A DNA stretch of 64,000 nt from Alligator mississippiensis (GCF_030867095.1 NC_081830.1:36129832-36193831), one strand, 5' to 3'. Shown: positions 11,042 through 22,615, counted from the first letter of the stretch. Notes: generated by a model not told the origin, from the letters alone. Translations and numbers: made by a program.

Positions 11042-11549
11042 TTACCTGTGGGGGAACATTTCTCACAGGAAAACCACTCTCTCCAATCTCTCAGTCCTGA
11101 TCCTCAAAGGAAACTTACAAAACACTTCCCAGAGACAAGCCTATGAACTCCACTTCATCAACCTCCTGGATACTAAAAATCATGGACTAAATATAGACAT
11201 TGGATTTATGACACATTATAACCTGCCTGACATCTGACTCCCCAGGTATCTCTCCACTTTCAGCCCCCTTCTCTCTCTTCCCCCCTCCCCCCCAGCCTCT
11301 CTCTCACCCACTGACTCCTCAGTCTACATCTTCACTGACTGCCTGTCTTGTATGCAGCCCAGCCCAGCCCCTGGCTTCTTTACTTTTCATTCCATCCAGG
11401 AAGAGCACAGACCAACTGCTGAAACTTCCTTAGCCTGACGAAGGGTTTTTGAACCCGAAAGCTTGCTTAATAATTATTTTCCAACTATTTGGGTTGGTCT
11501 AATAAAAGATATCAGATTCACCCAAGGAACTGTGTCTGAGTAAAAGCTA

Positions 11550-12009
11550 TACATTTTACTATAAGAACTACAGGACTACTAAAACAATATTTGGGGCTAT
11601 TTCTGCCTACCCCTACTTCATTGTGTTTGTTTGTTTTTATTTAATATATGAGCTAGAAAATGAGTACACATTCCAGCTAAGTTATATCTGGTTTTGCTTT
11701 GCTAGTCACCTGAATAATATGCTAGCACTGGGAGCCTAGCATATTAATACAGCTTCTAGTTACTTTTTATCTGGAGAAAAATATGTCCTGTGTTATATGT
11801 GGTGATGCACCATGCTAACTGCATGCCCCTTTTCAAAATCCTAAATCCTCCCATGAAAGCAGGTGTGACTTCCCAGGCAATTAGCCCAGGCTGTTCTTCC
11901 TGTTCGGGTCCCTTACAATTGGCATCTGGAGGAGGAGAAGGAGGCATATTGGTCAAATGCTGAGTGATAAGGATCTGCAAGTGCAACATAGATATGAGAA
12001 AGACTAATG
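11550..12009. other. No feature recognised
   Basis: AT-rich intergenic sequence without recognisable coding or repeat signatures. Confidence 0.45.
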
Positions 12010-12229
12010 AAACATAAGAAATTAGATGTGGAAGGGTCCTCAGGAGGTCCAACCCCCCTACTCAACCCCCCTAGTCCAACCCCCTACTCAAAGCAGGACC
12101 ATCCCCACCTAGATCATGCTAGCCATGGCTTTGTCTAATCAGGTCTAAAATACATCTAAGGATGGTAATTCTACAATTTCTCTGGGTAACCTGTTCCAGT
12201 GCTTTACTACCCTCCTCGTGAGAAACCAC
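12010..12229 (-). repeat. CR1 3'-region fragment
   Basis: 'gaagggtcctcaggaggtcc' and the following 'gcaggaccatccccacctag' text is the reverse complement of the CR1 3' untranslated region. A short internal duplication of 'caacccccctactcaa' lies near 12045-12090. Confidence 0.7.
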
Positions 12230-12325
12230 TGAACCATAGCAACTTAGGAATGGTGTTCTGCATCTGTACAATGGATTGGACCACATGACCCTTGAGGTCC
12301 CTCTCAACCCTGTGATTCTATGGAA
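12230..12325 (+). repeat. CR1 3' terminus
   Basis: 'ggaccacatgacccttgagg' followed by 'tccctctcaaccctgtgatt' and 'ctatgg' is the canonical CR1 3' end, with its ATTCTATG-type terminal motif, in plus orientation. It abuts the opposite-strand CR1 piece to its left. Confidence 0.7.
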
Positions 12326-12809
12326 CTGTTTTTTTTTTTACCAAATCCAAATCTTGTATTTTGACCCTGAGTTTTTAAGCTTTTTAACAAAATGAAAGGG
12401 TACATTAAATAAAACAAACCACATTTCAAGCCAAAGGAAAAAAAAAAAAACAAAGATGTGACTTGGAAAAAATTAAGACAAGCTGGTTCAAATTTTTCAA
12501 CGTTTTATTTTTATTTTACATGAGAAGAATGGCAAAATAAGCACCTATTCACAAAATGTTTCATTATCAATAAATTGGTGTTTCACCCAAAATATTTTGG
12601 GTACAAATTTTTGCCTGCCTGCAAATATTTCTTCTCAAAAGTTAGAAACATATGAATAGATTGAAAATCCAGAATGGACAACTATGATCACATAGTCTAA
12701 CCTCCCACAACTCAGGAAATTTCATCAAGGTTTGGTAGTAACAATGACAACAGCAGTAATCATTTCCACTACTACCCCTAACACAAACATCTTTTTATAT
12801 GAAGAGTAT
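12326..12809. other. AT-rich intergenic sequence
   Basis: Homopolymer A and T tracts and no recognisable gene or element. Confidence 0.45.
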
Positions 12810-13000
12810 ATTATGAAGAAAAATTTAAAAAGACTGGAATTCTTCGCATACAAAAAAGGCAAATAAGAGGGTATTTGATAGATGTCCATAAAATACTGAA
12901 CAGGTTAGAGAGGGTATGTTGGAAACATTTGTTTTCCAAGCCTTGTAACACCAAAACACATGGACATCAGTTCAAATGAAAGGTAAAACATTCAGAACCA
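12810..13000 (+). repeat. CR1-like ORF2 C-terminal relic
   Basis: The DNA phrase 'gagggtatttgatagatgtc' followed by 'cataaaatactgaacaggtt' corresponds to the C-terminal RT/UTR stretch of CR1 seen at 4375-4400. Frames are broken. Confidence 0.5.
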
Positions 13001-13398
13001 GTCATGGGTGACTGGTGCCACCTTAGTAAACGGGGCACATGCCGCCCCCCACCCTCCTCCCCAGTGACCAGTCAGTGACCGGGGGGAGTCCACCCGCAGC
13101 TGATCTCACTGATCAAGCAGGGGTTCCCCATGGCCAATCCTGTTGCCTAAGCAGTGAGCACGGCCAGTCAGGGGGTCCACCAGCACTCTCAGGGGTGCAT
13201 GTGCACCCCCGTGCATCCCCTATGTGTTGCCACTGGAACCAGTAGCATAAGGATGCAGCTAAGTGTCTGGGGCATGGAAGCAGTGGCAACTTCCGGTTGT
13301 TGCATGATTGTGATAGCATGGCTGCAGTAGCAGCCATTTGTTTTCATGCCTCCCCTCAGCCCTCCCCCCCAACCCCCACCCCCACCCCCACACTAGGG
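13001..13398. other. GC-rich stretch, no gene recognised
   Basis: C-rich low-complexity sequence around 13040-13220 and 13350-13395. No supported feature. Confidence 0.4.
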
Positions 13399-13406
13399 GT
13401 GGTCGC

Positions 13407-14170
13407 TAGGGCTGTGCAAAGTTTCAGTCCCTGATTCGATTTGGGAGAGATTCAGTCTGATTTGGTGGCTGAATCTCTGAATCCGAATCAAATCATGAGA
13501 CCTTTTAATCTCTCTGAATCAAATCAGAACCCTCCAAACCAATTCAGAGAGATTCAGAAAGATTCAGACACAGACACAGCTTTAAATGTTTTTTCTACAT
13601 ACTTCAAGGTACCAGGCAGCTCATCAACACTGTGATGGTGGGATCGATGGAGCATCCCACAGGAGCGTGGGGAGCTCCCCAGTGCACTCGGGAGCAGACC
13701 CAGAAGTGTACCAGAAGCACCAGAGAGGGTGCTAGGGTCCCCCGCCCTGTACCCCTCCAGCTCAGTAACTGGTGCCTCCTGGCTTGGGGGGGTACCTGCG
13801 GTCTCCCCACAGCCAATTGCTGAGTGGGGGGGAGGGGGGGACATGGGAGACCCCACAGCATGCTCCCTGGTGGACCCGGAAGTGGACTAGAAGTATTTCT
13901 GGACCCACCCCCCCTGCACTCTTGTGACATGCTCCATCCACCCCAATATCACAGCATTCATGAGCCATGCCTGGTACCTCAAGCTCTGTAGAAAAAACAT
14001 TTAGAGCTATGTCTATGGCGAAATTGCTGATTTGATGAATCAGCATCAAATCTTCGGATTCGGCCAAATTGAATCGGGGACAGTGATCCTAATCAATGAA
14101 TCAAATCACTGTCTCTGATTGAGGCTGAATCCGAATCTGAATAAAATACAGCCCGTTTCACACATCCCTA
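13407..14170. mobile_element. 764-bp hAT foldback element
   Basis: The ends are TAGGGCTGTGCAAAGTTTC and the reverse complement of TAGGGATGTGTGAAACGGG. The flanks are GTGGTCGC (13399-13406) and GTGGTCAC (14171-14178), an 8-bp duplication with one mismatch. The inverted similarity is not confined to the ends. It runs for about 350 bases on each side ('taaatgttttttctac' at 13582 against its complement near 13995; 'ggatcgatggagca' at 13640 against the region near 13935), so the whole element can fold back. 'Gattcagatt'-type repeats occur near both ends. No transposase frame survives. Confidence 0.8.
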
Positions 14171-14386
14171 GTGGTCACCCTGTTCACCCTGCCCTGGTTA
14201 TGCCACTGTTCAATATAGAAAAAAAGGACAGAGGGAGGGAGAGAGAAAAAGCCCACAACTTACATTTCATGGGCCTTTCCTCAGATAGACTCCTTCTATT
14301 AGTTTCTCTATTCACCCACCATATTCATGGGGGCTGCCTTTTATATGGATGCCTGTTTCATGCCTGGAAGGGACAGCAACAAAGCT

Positions 14387-16565
14387 GATGTTGTGGTGGG
14401 TGTGTTATAGGCCACCAGACCAGGAGAATTAGGTGGATAAGGCTAGCACAAGTTTCCAGATCACAGGCCCTGATTCTCATAGGGGACTTCAATCACCCTG
14501 ATATCTCCTGGGAGGGCAATACAGCTCTGCACAGGCAATTGAGGAAGGTTTTGGAGAGTGTTGGGTACAACTGCCTGGTGCAAGTGCTGGAGCGGCCAAC
14601 TAGGCGCCATGCTGTTCTTGCCTTGCTGCTCACAAACAGGGAAGAATCGGTGGAGAATGTAGTAGTGGATGGCAATTTGAGCAGCAGTAACCAGGAGATG
14701 ATAGAGTTCAGGATCCTGAGGAAAGGAAGGAAGAAGAGCAGCAGAGTAAGGACCCTGGGCTTCAGAAAAGCTGACTCTGACTCACTCAGGGAATTGATGG
14801 GCAGGATTTCCTGGGAGGCCAGTAAGGGGAAAAGAAGTACAGGAAAGCTGGTTGTATTTTAAAGAAAACTTACTGAGGGCACACAAACATACCATCTTGA
14901 TGTACAGGAAGACTAGCAAGTATGGCAGACAGCCAGTGAGCTAAAACACAAAGAGAAATATTACAAGAAGTGGAAACATGGACAAACAACTAAGGAGGGG
15001 TGTAAGAGTATTGTGAGGGCATGCAGGGTTGAAATCAGGAAGACCAAAGAGCAACTGAAGTTGCAGCTAGCAAGAGACAAGAAAGGTAACAAGAAGGGAT
15101 TCTACAAATATGTCAGCAACAAAAGGAAGATCAAAGAAAGTGTCAGGGACCACTCTTACTGGATGGGGGAGGCAACCTAATGACAGATGATGTGGAAAAG
15201 GCTGAAGTACTGAATGTTTTTTTTACCTCAGTGGGCATGTCTACACAAGATGCTACCTTGCCACAGTGATGAGCTACAGAGATATAGTTTCTTACTACTA
15301 ACCAGGATGCTGCCACTACTATACAGTAGCAATGACCTACTGCAATAGGGTTGGAAATGACCCATGCACTGCTGGGACTGTTCAGTACTGGAACGGTACT
15401 GATGGGTATGTGTAGATGCGCCCAGTCTTCACAGGCAAGGTCACCTCCCAGACTACTGCACCTGGCAGGACAGTTTGGGGAGGAGGTGAGCAACCACCAG
15501 TGGTGAAATAACAGGTTAGGGACTATTTATACAAGTCCGGGGGGCTGGATCTGATGCACCCAAGGTTGCTGAGGGAGTTGGCTGATATGATTACATCGCC
15601 TTTGGCCTTTATCTTTCAAAACTTGCAACAACTGGGAGAGGTCCTGGATGATTGGAAAAAGGCAAATATAGTGCCCATCTTTAAAAAATGGGCATCCAAA
15701 GAGGTACAGGGGAAGATGTGGGAAAGTACAGACATGTTAGCATCACTTCACTCCCTGGAAAAATCACAAAGCAAGTCCTGAAGGAATGCATTTTAAGCAC
15801 TTGGAGAAGAAGGTGTTTAAGAACAGTCAACATGGATTCACCAAAGGCAAGTCATGCATGGCTAACCTGACTTCCTTCTATGATGAAACAACTGGCTCTG
15901 TGGAAAAGGAAAGATCAGTGAATGTGATATACCTCGACTTTAGCAAGGTTTTTGATAAGATCTCCCACAACATTCTTGCAAACAAGTAAAGGAAGTCTGG
16001 ATTGGATGAAATGGCCTGTAAGATGGGTAGAAAACTGGATGGATCATCAGGCTCAGAGAGTAGTAATCAATGGCTCAATGTCTACTTGGCAGCCAGGATC
16101 AAGTGGAGTGCCCTAGGGGTCACTCCAGGGGTTGTTTCTGTTCAATATTTTCATCATCAACCTGGAAGATGGGATGGAATGCACCCTCAGCAAGTTTCCA
16201 GATGACACCAAGCTGGGAAGAGTAGTAGATATGCTGAAGAGTAGAGCTAGGATTCAGAAAGACCTCAAAGAGACCTCCTTCAAGTAGGCCACAACAATCC
16301 CATGCACCAGTACAGGCTGGGGACCAACTGGCTAAGCAGTAGCTCTGCAGAAAAGGACCTGGGGTTACACTGGAAAATAAGCTGAATATGAGCCACCAGT
16401 GAGCCCTTGATGGGAAAAAAAGCTAATGGCATACTGGGCTGCATTAGTAGAAGCACTGCCAGCAGATTGAGGAAGGTGATTCTTCCCATCTATTCAGCAC
16501 TGGTAAGGCCACGTCTGGAGTAGTGCCTTCATTTTTGGGCCCCCCACTACAGAGAGGATGTAGAC
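14387..16565 (+). pseudogene. CR1 LINE ORF2 remnant (endonuclease C-terminus to RT)
   Basis: It starts in the endonuclease domain (VVVGVLYRPP-like text at 14390-14420). It continues through a linker to the RT: MHPRLLRELADMITSPLAFIF (15554), DDWKKANIVPIFKK (15645), NSQHGFTKGKSCMANLTSFYD (15825), VNVIYLDFSKVFDKISHN (15920), [12 protein letters not shown] and a KFPDDTKLG palm motif (about 16145-16220). The palm Ala-Asp-Asp appears as Pro-Asp-Asp. A Harbinger-type MITE interrupts it at 15233-15423. The element ends abruptly near 16565 against an inverted CR1 ORF1 piece. Many frameshifts make it inactive. Confidence 0.85.
15233..15423. mobile_element. Harbinger-type MITE inserted in CR1
   Basis: Inverted ends GGGCATGTCTACAC and TGTGTAGATGCGCCC are flanked by the 3-bp duplication AGT (15230-15232 and 15424-15426). 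Removing the element rejoins the CR1 text 'tacctcagt' with 'cttcacaggcaaggtc', which proves it is an insertion. A 3-bp duplication and this terminal sequence fit PIF/Harbinger MITEs. Confidence 0.8.
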
Positions 16566-17376
16566 AAATATGAGAGTACAGAGAGTCCCATCTCTTGTAG
16601 GAATCCTTCTTCTTGAAACAATATCCCATGGTCCAAGAAGCCAGAGCCCTGCTGGTGACACCATCTGTGCAGCCATGCATTGACCAGCAGGATATGTTCA
16701 CTCCTACCCTGGCCTTTCCCCTTGACTGGAAGGATCAAAAAGAACACCACCTGAGCCGTTTTTCTCTTCACCCTTGCACCCAAAGACCTATAGTCACTTT
16801 TGATCTGCTCAGGGTCAACCCTGGCAGTATCATTTGTGCCCACATGGATGAGCAGCATGGGGTAATAGTCAAAGGGCCAGATAAGTCTTGCTAATCCTTC
16901 AATGACATTTTGGATCCAGGTCTCGGCAAGCAGCAGACCTCCTGAATCAACAAGCAGGCTGGTAGATGGAAGTCTCCACCCCTTCAGAGGGGAGTCTCCA
17001 ACCACCATGACTTACTGCTTCCCATTGGTGTCAGTGGTCTCAGTCCTCCCAAACTTGGGGATGCCTGGCCTGAACTCTTCTCACAATGCTCTTCAGGCAA
17101 ACTGCTGCAGGTGGAGATGAAGATTTCTGCTTGCTGCCAGAGCTCACAAGCTTCTAGCTTCTACCCTCCTGGGAGTCCATGTCCTCTCTCTTCTCTAGTG
17201 CTGCCTCTGGCAGTACTTCCTCCACAGTCTTAGAGGTCTCCTCCATCATCAAATCAATGAAATCCTCATAACAGAGGATGCTTCAGAGCCTTGTTACCTC
17301 CTCCTATAGCTAACTCACTTGCCTTCTCCTTGAGAGACACCACAGAAAACACCGCTGACATCACAGGCACTCCCTG
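16547..17376 (-). pseudogene. CR1 ORF1 remnant with SGNH esterase-like domain
   Basis: From 17008 downward the frame begins VVGDSPLKGW and continues with LLIHVGTNDTARVDPEQIKSD and HRWCHQQGSGFLDHGILFQEE. GDS near the N terminus, the HVGTNDTA block and the C-terminal FLDH are the blocks of an SGNH/GDSL hydrolase, a domain known in ORF1 of many CR1 elements. The sequence upstream (17009-17376) looks like the rest of ORF1 and leader, with broken frames. The 3' side is truncated at about 16565, tail to tail with the plus-strand CR1. The right side is cut by the LTR at 17377. Confidence 0.7.
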
Positions 17377-18356
17377 ACCTGGCTGGCACTGGAAGGAACC
17401 TGTAAGCTTGCAACCTGCAAGCTGAAGCCTCCCAACCTTGGGGGAGACCCACCCTCAGACCAACCACGACCTTTCCATTCAATAGTTGGCAAATTTATTG
17501 ATGCACAGTGATAACAACAACAAAAAAGGAATACAAACAATCAAGCAATTCTATATATCTACCAAATCCTATGGCTGTCATCAGAGTCAAAATACATCTG
17601 GCTGGAACACAGTCTTCACCCTGAGGCTTTACCTTAGCTGTCAGATGTCAGCATATCAGCAATCTGAAGGTAGGCTGCTGAGGCCCACACCGATGAAACA
17701 GGTTGGTGTTGTGCCCTTTGTCCATGGTGGCCTTGGGGACCCTTCCTGGGGGATAGGGATGGGGATGGGGAATTGTCTCAGGGAGAAAAATGAGAAGGAG
17801 GAGGGACAATGATGAGGGATGGGGAGGGACCCTTTGTTACTCTCAAGTCTCTGCTTTCGTATTCTTCTTCCCTCCTAATGACTCTTGATGACTCTTGATT
17901 TGTGGCTATCTCTGGTTGGTCACACATCCATGTAGCTTTCTGGGCCTTCTCCTAATTTGGTCTGTTCCCCCAAAACCAGGACTCAGGCCTCCCTGCTCTG
18001 GGGCCTTGTTAGCTGGTCCCACTTTATCTTATGTTATGGACAGTATGGTACATACTATCTCTGTTCCCAGACTATGTATTCTTGTTGTGTTAGATAGCCT
18101 GTCTGTCTTGAAGGCTGTGATCTCGTGTTATGGAACAGTATGGTACATGCCCCCTCAATTCTCAGGATGTGTCCACGTGTTGGCCTTGTTATTTTAGACA
18201 GCCTGTCTGCTTCCAGGACCATGAGACTGTGTGACCCAAACTCTTAAAAATCAATTAACCCCTGCTGCCCGTCCTAAACCATTCTAATGCATATACATAT
18301 ACCTATAAGCCAATTTCCAAAAAGCAAACATTTAAATACCATTTTCTAAACCAACA
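17377..18356 (-). repeat. LTR-C left (3') LTR, outer end missing
   Basis: It matches 21567-22615 throughout, for example at 'ccattcaata', 'cagagtcaaaatacatctgg', 'gtatggtacatgccccctca' and the final 'ccattttctaaaccaaca'. The first ~45 bases present in the other LTR are not found at its left edge. Confidence 0.8.
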
Positions 18357-18377
18357 TACCCCTCCTTTAAGTTTTAC
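18357..18377 (-). promoter_or_regulatory. Polypurine tract of LTR-C
   Basis: Reading the minus strand into the 3' LTR gives AAAGGAGGGGTA immediately before TGTTGG, the expected position of the plus-strand primer. Confidence 0.55.
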
Positions 18378-21300
18378 ACCTTTGCAACATAAATGAGCAT
18401 AATCACTGACATCATCTGGAATGCTCATGGGATATGTGGGGAGGACCTCCACCAGTCATCCTGGGAAAAATATGATGGCATTCATGATCAGGGACTCCAA
18501 CCACCTGGATGCTGTAATGAACCCTTAACCATTGTTCAAATGTCACCCATACTCCTTCTGACTTGGTCTCTTGCCTCAACATTCCCTAGCTCAGCAACTG
18601 AGTTTTAGCCAATGAGGTTTGAACAAGCCTCCTACACTGGGACCGGGGAATGTACGGCCCGAGATTCCTACCAAACATTTTACTCAGCATTTCAGGTAGC
18701 ATTTTGCTCCACAAGCAGTGTCTTATCCAATTGTCAACATGGCTGTTCAGATCAGAGAAACATCATCTCTGGGGACCAGATATGTTCTTGGCAATTTTAT
18801 TCTTCCTGTACAGTTGGCAATCGATTTTTTTGTTGTTCCAACTGGACACTTGGTGCCACCGTAGCACTACCAGTGCCTCTCCATCCTGTAAAAGGTTGGA
18901 GAAATGCCAAGGGTCAAGCGTTTTCAGCAGCCATGGAAACCAGATATGCTGTTTGCACAGAAAGGGCCTGGTCTTCCTCAGGATCCCATCATTTTACTCT
19001 GTGTTCCAGACCTTTGCACAAATTTTTGGAATTAATAAAACTACATTACATTACTACTTCTACAATACAAAGCTAAGAACAGATATCTAATACAAACAAA
19101 GCAAAAAGAAAGTAAAAAAGGAGAAAAAACTCAAAAGGATGACAATAAAAGAAACAATCAATCCAGCCTTCTTGATCTTTGGTGTAGCTGAATTCCGTGA
19201 GGCCTACCATTTTTGTAGCCACTTTGAAGGTATTTCACAGCCTATAAAGAAGTTTTGCTTTACATTTCATAGTCTAGCAGTTGGCATCACAATCACTACA
19301 CATAATACAATCAAGCTCGATTCCTCACTGTACCCAGCAAACTTTGTGATGCTTCAGTGGTGGTTCACACATACTGCAAAACACAAAGACAAAAAGAGAG
19401 GGGCTCAGCCCTCTCAGTTAGTTTACTCAGCTGATACACTGTGGCTGGCTTTACTTGGCTTATATTCATGTTAGTGCCGATCCAGGAATTTCCCTCCTTG
19501 CTCCTTACACAGGCTGCTTTTTCAGCAGTGCTCTTTTCAAAGGGGCAGGTGCTCCAAGGTGTATCTTGCCACACACCTCTTTTCCTTAGCTTTCACCAAG
19601 GGTTTTTCTGTTGGGGTATGCTCTCCCTAGCCTTTTCCCAATAAAGCATAAACCACAAGGCAGCGGGTCAGGGTTTTAAGGCACTCTGTATTCACCCCTG
19701 CCCTTTCCCCAGGGTGGTTATTATGAGGGTGGCAGTTTCAGGTCATACCCAGGACCAATTTCTCCACTCTCCTTCTCTTGTCTTCTTTCCTCATGGGCAC
19801 AGTCTCTCACTTCTGGGCTTCCCGGACCTACCTCAGGCCAGTAGGGTGACCATCATGGAGGACAGTTTGGTTGCCCTGTGCCCTCTACGGATACGAAACC
19901 CAACGCCTTTATGTCCTCTATTTAAAAATAGAAGGCATAAAGGCGTTGGGTTTTGTATCCATAGAGGACAGAGTAGCAGAAAACCAGACCGTCCTCTATG
20001 ATGGCCACCCTACTGAGGCCAGCTGAGATCTCAGGCTCCTGGTTCTGGCAGCTTTAACAGTGGTCTTCTCTCTTTGCCCCTTCTCTGGGCTACCAGATCA
20101 CTTGATCTTCTAAGGCCCTGCAGACCCCTCATCAGATCTCCCTCTCTCTCTCTTGGCTCCCCTCTGAGCCTCTGGACCCATTCAGTCCACTCTCTCCTGA
20201 CCTGACCCCTCCTGGACTCCAAGTCACTAACTCTTCCTCACACACCTTTCAGACTGTGAGTTCTTGGCTTCTCACGCTTTCACAAACTTCAGCTGGACTC
20301 TGCTTTTTAGCACCCACTCTCAGTTCCTCTCTTTGGGCTCTGCAGGTCTGTTCTTCGACCCCTTCAAAGCACTTTCACTGTAGCAGGTCTCTCTGGAGTC
20401 TCTCTTAACTCTTATGGCAATACTTTCTCCAGCAGATCTCTCTTTCTAGACACTTTACCATCTCTGCTGGCCTTGCTTTCTAAAAACCAAAAACGATCTC
20501 TGTCTTTTCCCCACACAGCCTGTCAGTTCTTATAAAACACACACACAATTCAGCAAGCTCTGTTCCAGGACTAAGAAAGCCCACCTCCCCAAAAATTGAG
20601 GGTCACAAATTACACACTACACACAATCCTCTCAGGAAAGCTCCTCCGAGCCTTAAAACTATGGGTCTGTGAAGGAGAAGGCGAAAAGCAGGCATCTTGC
20701 AAAGGGGGAAAAAAAGGCACCGATAAGGCTTCCTCTGACTCACAATCTCTTCCCCGCACCCAGCAGCTCTTGGCACTGATCTCTGTTTATACAACTGTAA
20801 ACTGGTATTTCTCAAAACAAGCTGTTACACACTCCTGTCTTACTATTCCTGGAGAGGGGGGAGAGCAAAGTTTCCCCTTCACTTCCAATCACAAATTTTC
20901 TGCTTGAGCAGGTGTCCAGTAACATACTTTGTCTCTCCCTGTGCCACCTCCTGCCTCTATTCTCCAGGGCACACAGGATCCCAAAGTATCTGTCTCACAT
21001 CCCTCTGTCTCTGATCTCTCTGAAGCTACACTGCCTGGATAACACTTGGCCTTGCCATAACCTGCATGTATAACTTCCACCTTACACACTCCACAGCAAA
21101 CACAGAACACTGCCCTTGTAACCATCCACACAGAAGACTGCAACCCTTCACAAGAACCTTAGAGTCCCTGTTCATTCACACAGTTTCTCCAGTGGAGATA
21201 GATGACTTTCTCTGCTCTCTCCCAGCTTCTTACTGCAAACACAATAGGACCACAGCACATACCCAAATCCACTACTCTGCCTGACCTAGGCAAACAAAAC

Positions 21301-21505
21301 TTTCTCCTGCACAACACTTTCTTATACAGGTACTTACCACCCTAGTTACAGTTACCATACAGCTCTATCTCTACTACAAGTCTTAGCATACCTCTCTAGA
21401 AAGTGTCACTCTTATCAACAAATTCCATGATCAGTCAGGTCACTGCCCTCAAGTTCCAGTCCTGGGTTTCCAGACCTAGTCCCAGTTCCTGAGTCAGCAT
21501 CTCGA
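18378..21505. other. LTR-C interior, no genes recognised
   Basis: Short frames only. One plus-strand frame at 18612-19076 has several Cys residues but no domain that I know. The interior also holds a MITE at 19841-20013. CT-rich text at 20030-21300 gives no coding evidence. Confidence 0.5.
19841..20013. mobile_element. 173-bp hairpin MITE (hAT-like)
   Basis: Ends GTAGGGTGACCATCATGGAGG and its complement (CCTCTATGATGGCCACCCTAC) are flanked by TCAGGCCA (19833-19840) and TGAGGCCA (20014-20021), an 8-bp duplication with one mismatch. The element folds almost entirely into one hairpin. 'aacccaacgcctttatg' at 19897 is mirrored by 'cataaaggcgttgggtt' at 19936 around a short AT-rich loop. Confidence 0.85.
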
Positions 21506-21523
21506 GTCCCATGTTAGGAGCCA
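21506..21523 (-). promoter_or_regulatory. Primer binding site of LTR-C (candidate)
   Basis: The minus-strand sequence TGGCTCCTAACATGGGAC starts two bases inside the 5' LTR. TGG at this spacing fits a tRNA 3' CCA, but I cannot assign the tRNA. It agrees at 14 of 18 positions with the site of ERV-A. Confidence 0.5.
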
Positions 21524-21525
21524 AC

Positions 21526-22615
21526 TGTTGACTCTGGATTTAGGACCCAGAGGCCTTGTTCCAACCTGACTGGCACTGGAAGGAACCTGCAAGCTGCAGT
21601 CTGCACAACATCAAACCGGAAGCTGGGTTGCTGTTGGCTCTGGATTTAGGACTCAGAGGCCTTGTTCCAGGGGTGGCTGGGGGAACTCACCCTCAGACTA
21701 ACCACAACCTTTCCATTCAATAATAAGAAAAATTACTGATATACAGTGATAACAGAAAAAAAGCAATACAAACAATCAAGCAATTCCTATACATCTAAAA
21801 ATCCTAGGGCTGGCATCAGAGTCAAAATACATCTGGCCAGAACACAGTCTTTACCCTGAGACTCTTTCTTAGCTGTCAGATGTCAACATATCAGCAACCT
21901 GTAGGTGGGATGCCAAGGCCCACACCCCCCCTCCAGTGGAGTGGATGAGACAGGCTGATGATGTGCCCTCTGTCCATGGTGGCCTCAGGGAGCCTTCCTG
22001 GGGGATGGAGATGGAGACCCATCTCAGGGAGAAGGATGGGAAGGAGGAGGGATGACAAGGGAGGATGGGAAGGGACCCTTTGTTACTCTCAAGTCTCTGA
22101 TTTTGTATTCTCCTTCCCTCCTCGTGACTCTTGATGACCCTTGATCCATGGCTATCTCTGGTTGGTCTCTCTCTGTGGCCACATATCCATGTAGCTTTCT
22201 GGGCCTTCTCCTAATTTGGTCTGTTCCCTCAAAACCGGGACTCAGGCCTTCTTGCTCTGTGGCCTTCTTAGCTGGTGCCACTTTATTTTATGTTATGAGC
22301 AGTATGGTACATACTTTCTCTGCTCCCAGACTATGTGTTCTTGTTGTGTTAGACAGCCTGTCTGTCTTGAAGGCTGTGATCTTGTGTTATGGAACAGTAT
22401 GGTACATGCCCCCTCAATTCTCAGGATGTGTCCATGTGTTGGCCTTGTTATGTTAGACAGCCTGTCTGCTTCCAGGACTATGAGACTGTGTGACCCAAAC
22501 TCTTAAAAATTAATTAACCCCTGCTTCCCATCCTAAACCATTCTAATGCATATACATATACCTATAAGCCAATTCCCAAAAAGCAAACCTTTAAATACCA
22601 TTTTCTAAGCCAACA
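21526..22615 (-). repeat. LTR-C right (5') LTR, 1090 bp
   Basis: It has TGTTG...CAACA termini. It contains an internal duplication ('ctctggatttaggacccaga' at 21531 and 'ctctggatttaggactcaga' at 21637), which the other LTR lacks. Apart from that it is collinear with 17377-18356. Confidence 0.8.

Larger units (their letters stand above)
9569..11534 (-). mobile_element. Penelope-like element with inverted terminal arms
   Basis: It is flanked by a 15-bp near-perfect duplication: TCTGAGTAAGAGCTA at 9554-9568 and TCTGAGTAAAAGCTA at 11535-11549. The two ends are inverted copies of one another. For example, 'gatatcttttattagacc' and 'caagctttcgggttcaaaaa' on the left reappear reverse-complemented at 11430-11515, and the inversion reaches inward to the nuclease-coding part (compare 9924-10080 with 11060-11240). 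Between the arms the minus strand encodes RT and GIY-YIG parts. Inverted or direct pseudo-LTR arms with 5' truncation are a known peculiarity of Penelope-like elements. Confidence 0.85.
17377..22615 (-). mobile_element. LTR-C: LTR retroelement without recognisable coding genes
   Basis: Two direct repeats of about 1 kb bound a 3.2-kb interior. The intact right copy starts TGTTG and ends CAACA. A PPT-like tract (minus strand AAAGGAGGGGTA) sits just right of the left copy and a primer-site-like TGG motif just left of the right copy, which sets the sense on the minus strand. The interior shows no gag, pol or env motif on either strand, so this is either a non-autonomous element or an extremely decayed one. 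Substitutions and small indels between LTRs are frequent, so the insertion is old. No target duplication is visible because the left LTR lacks its outer ~45 bases. Confidence 0.75.
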
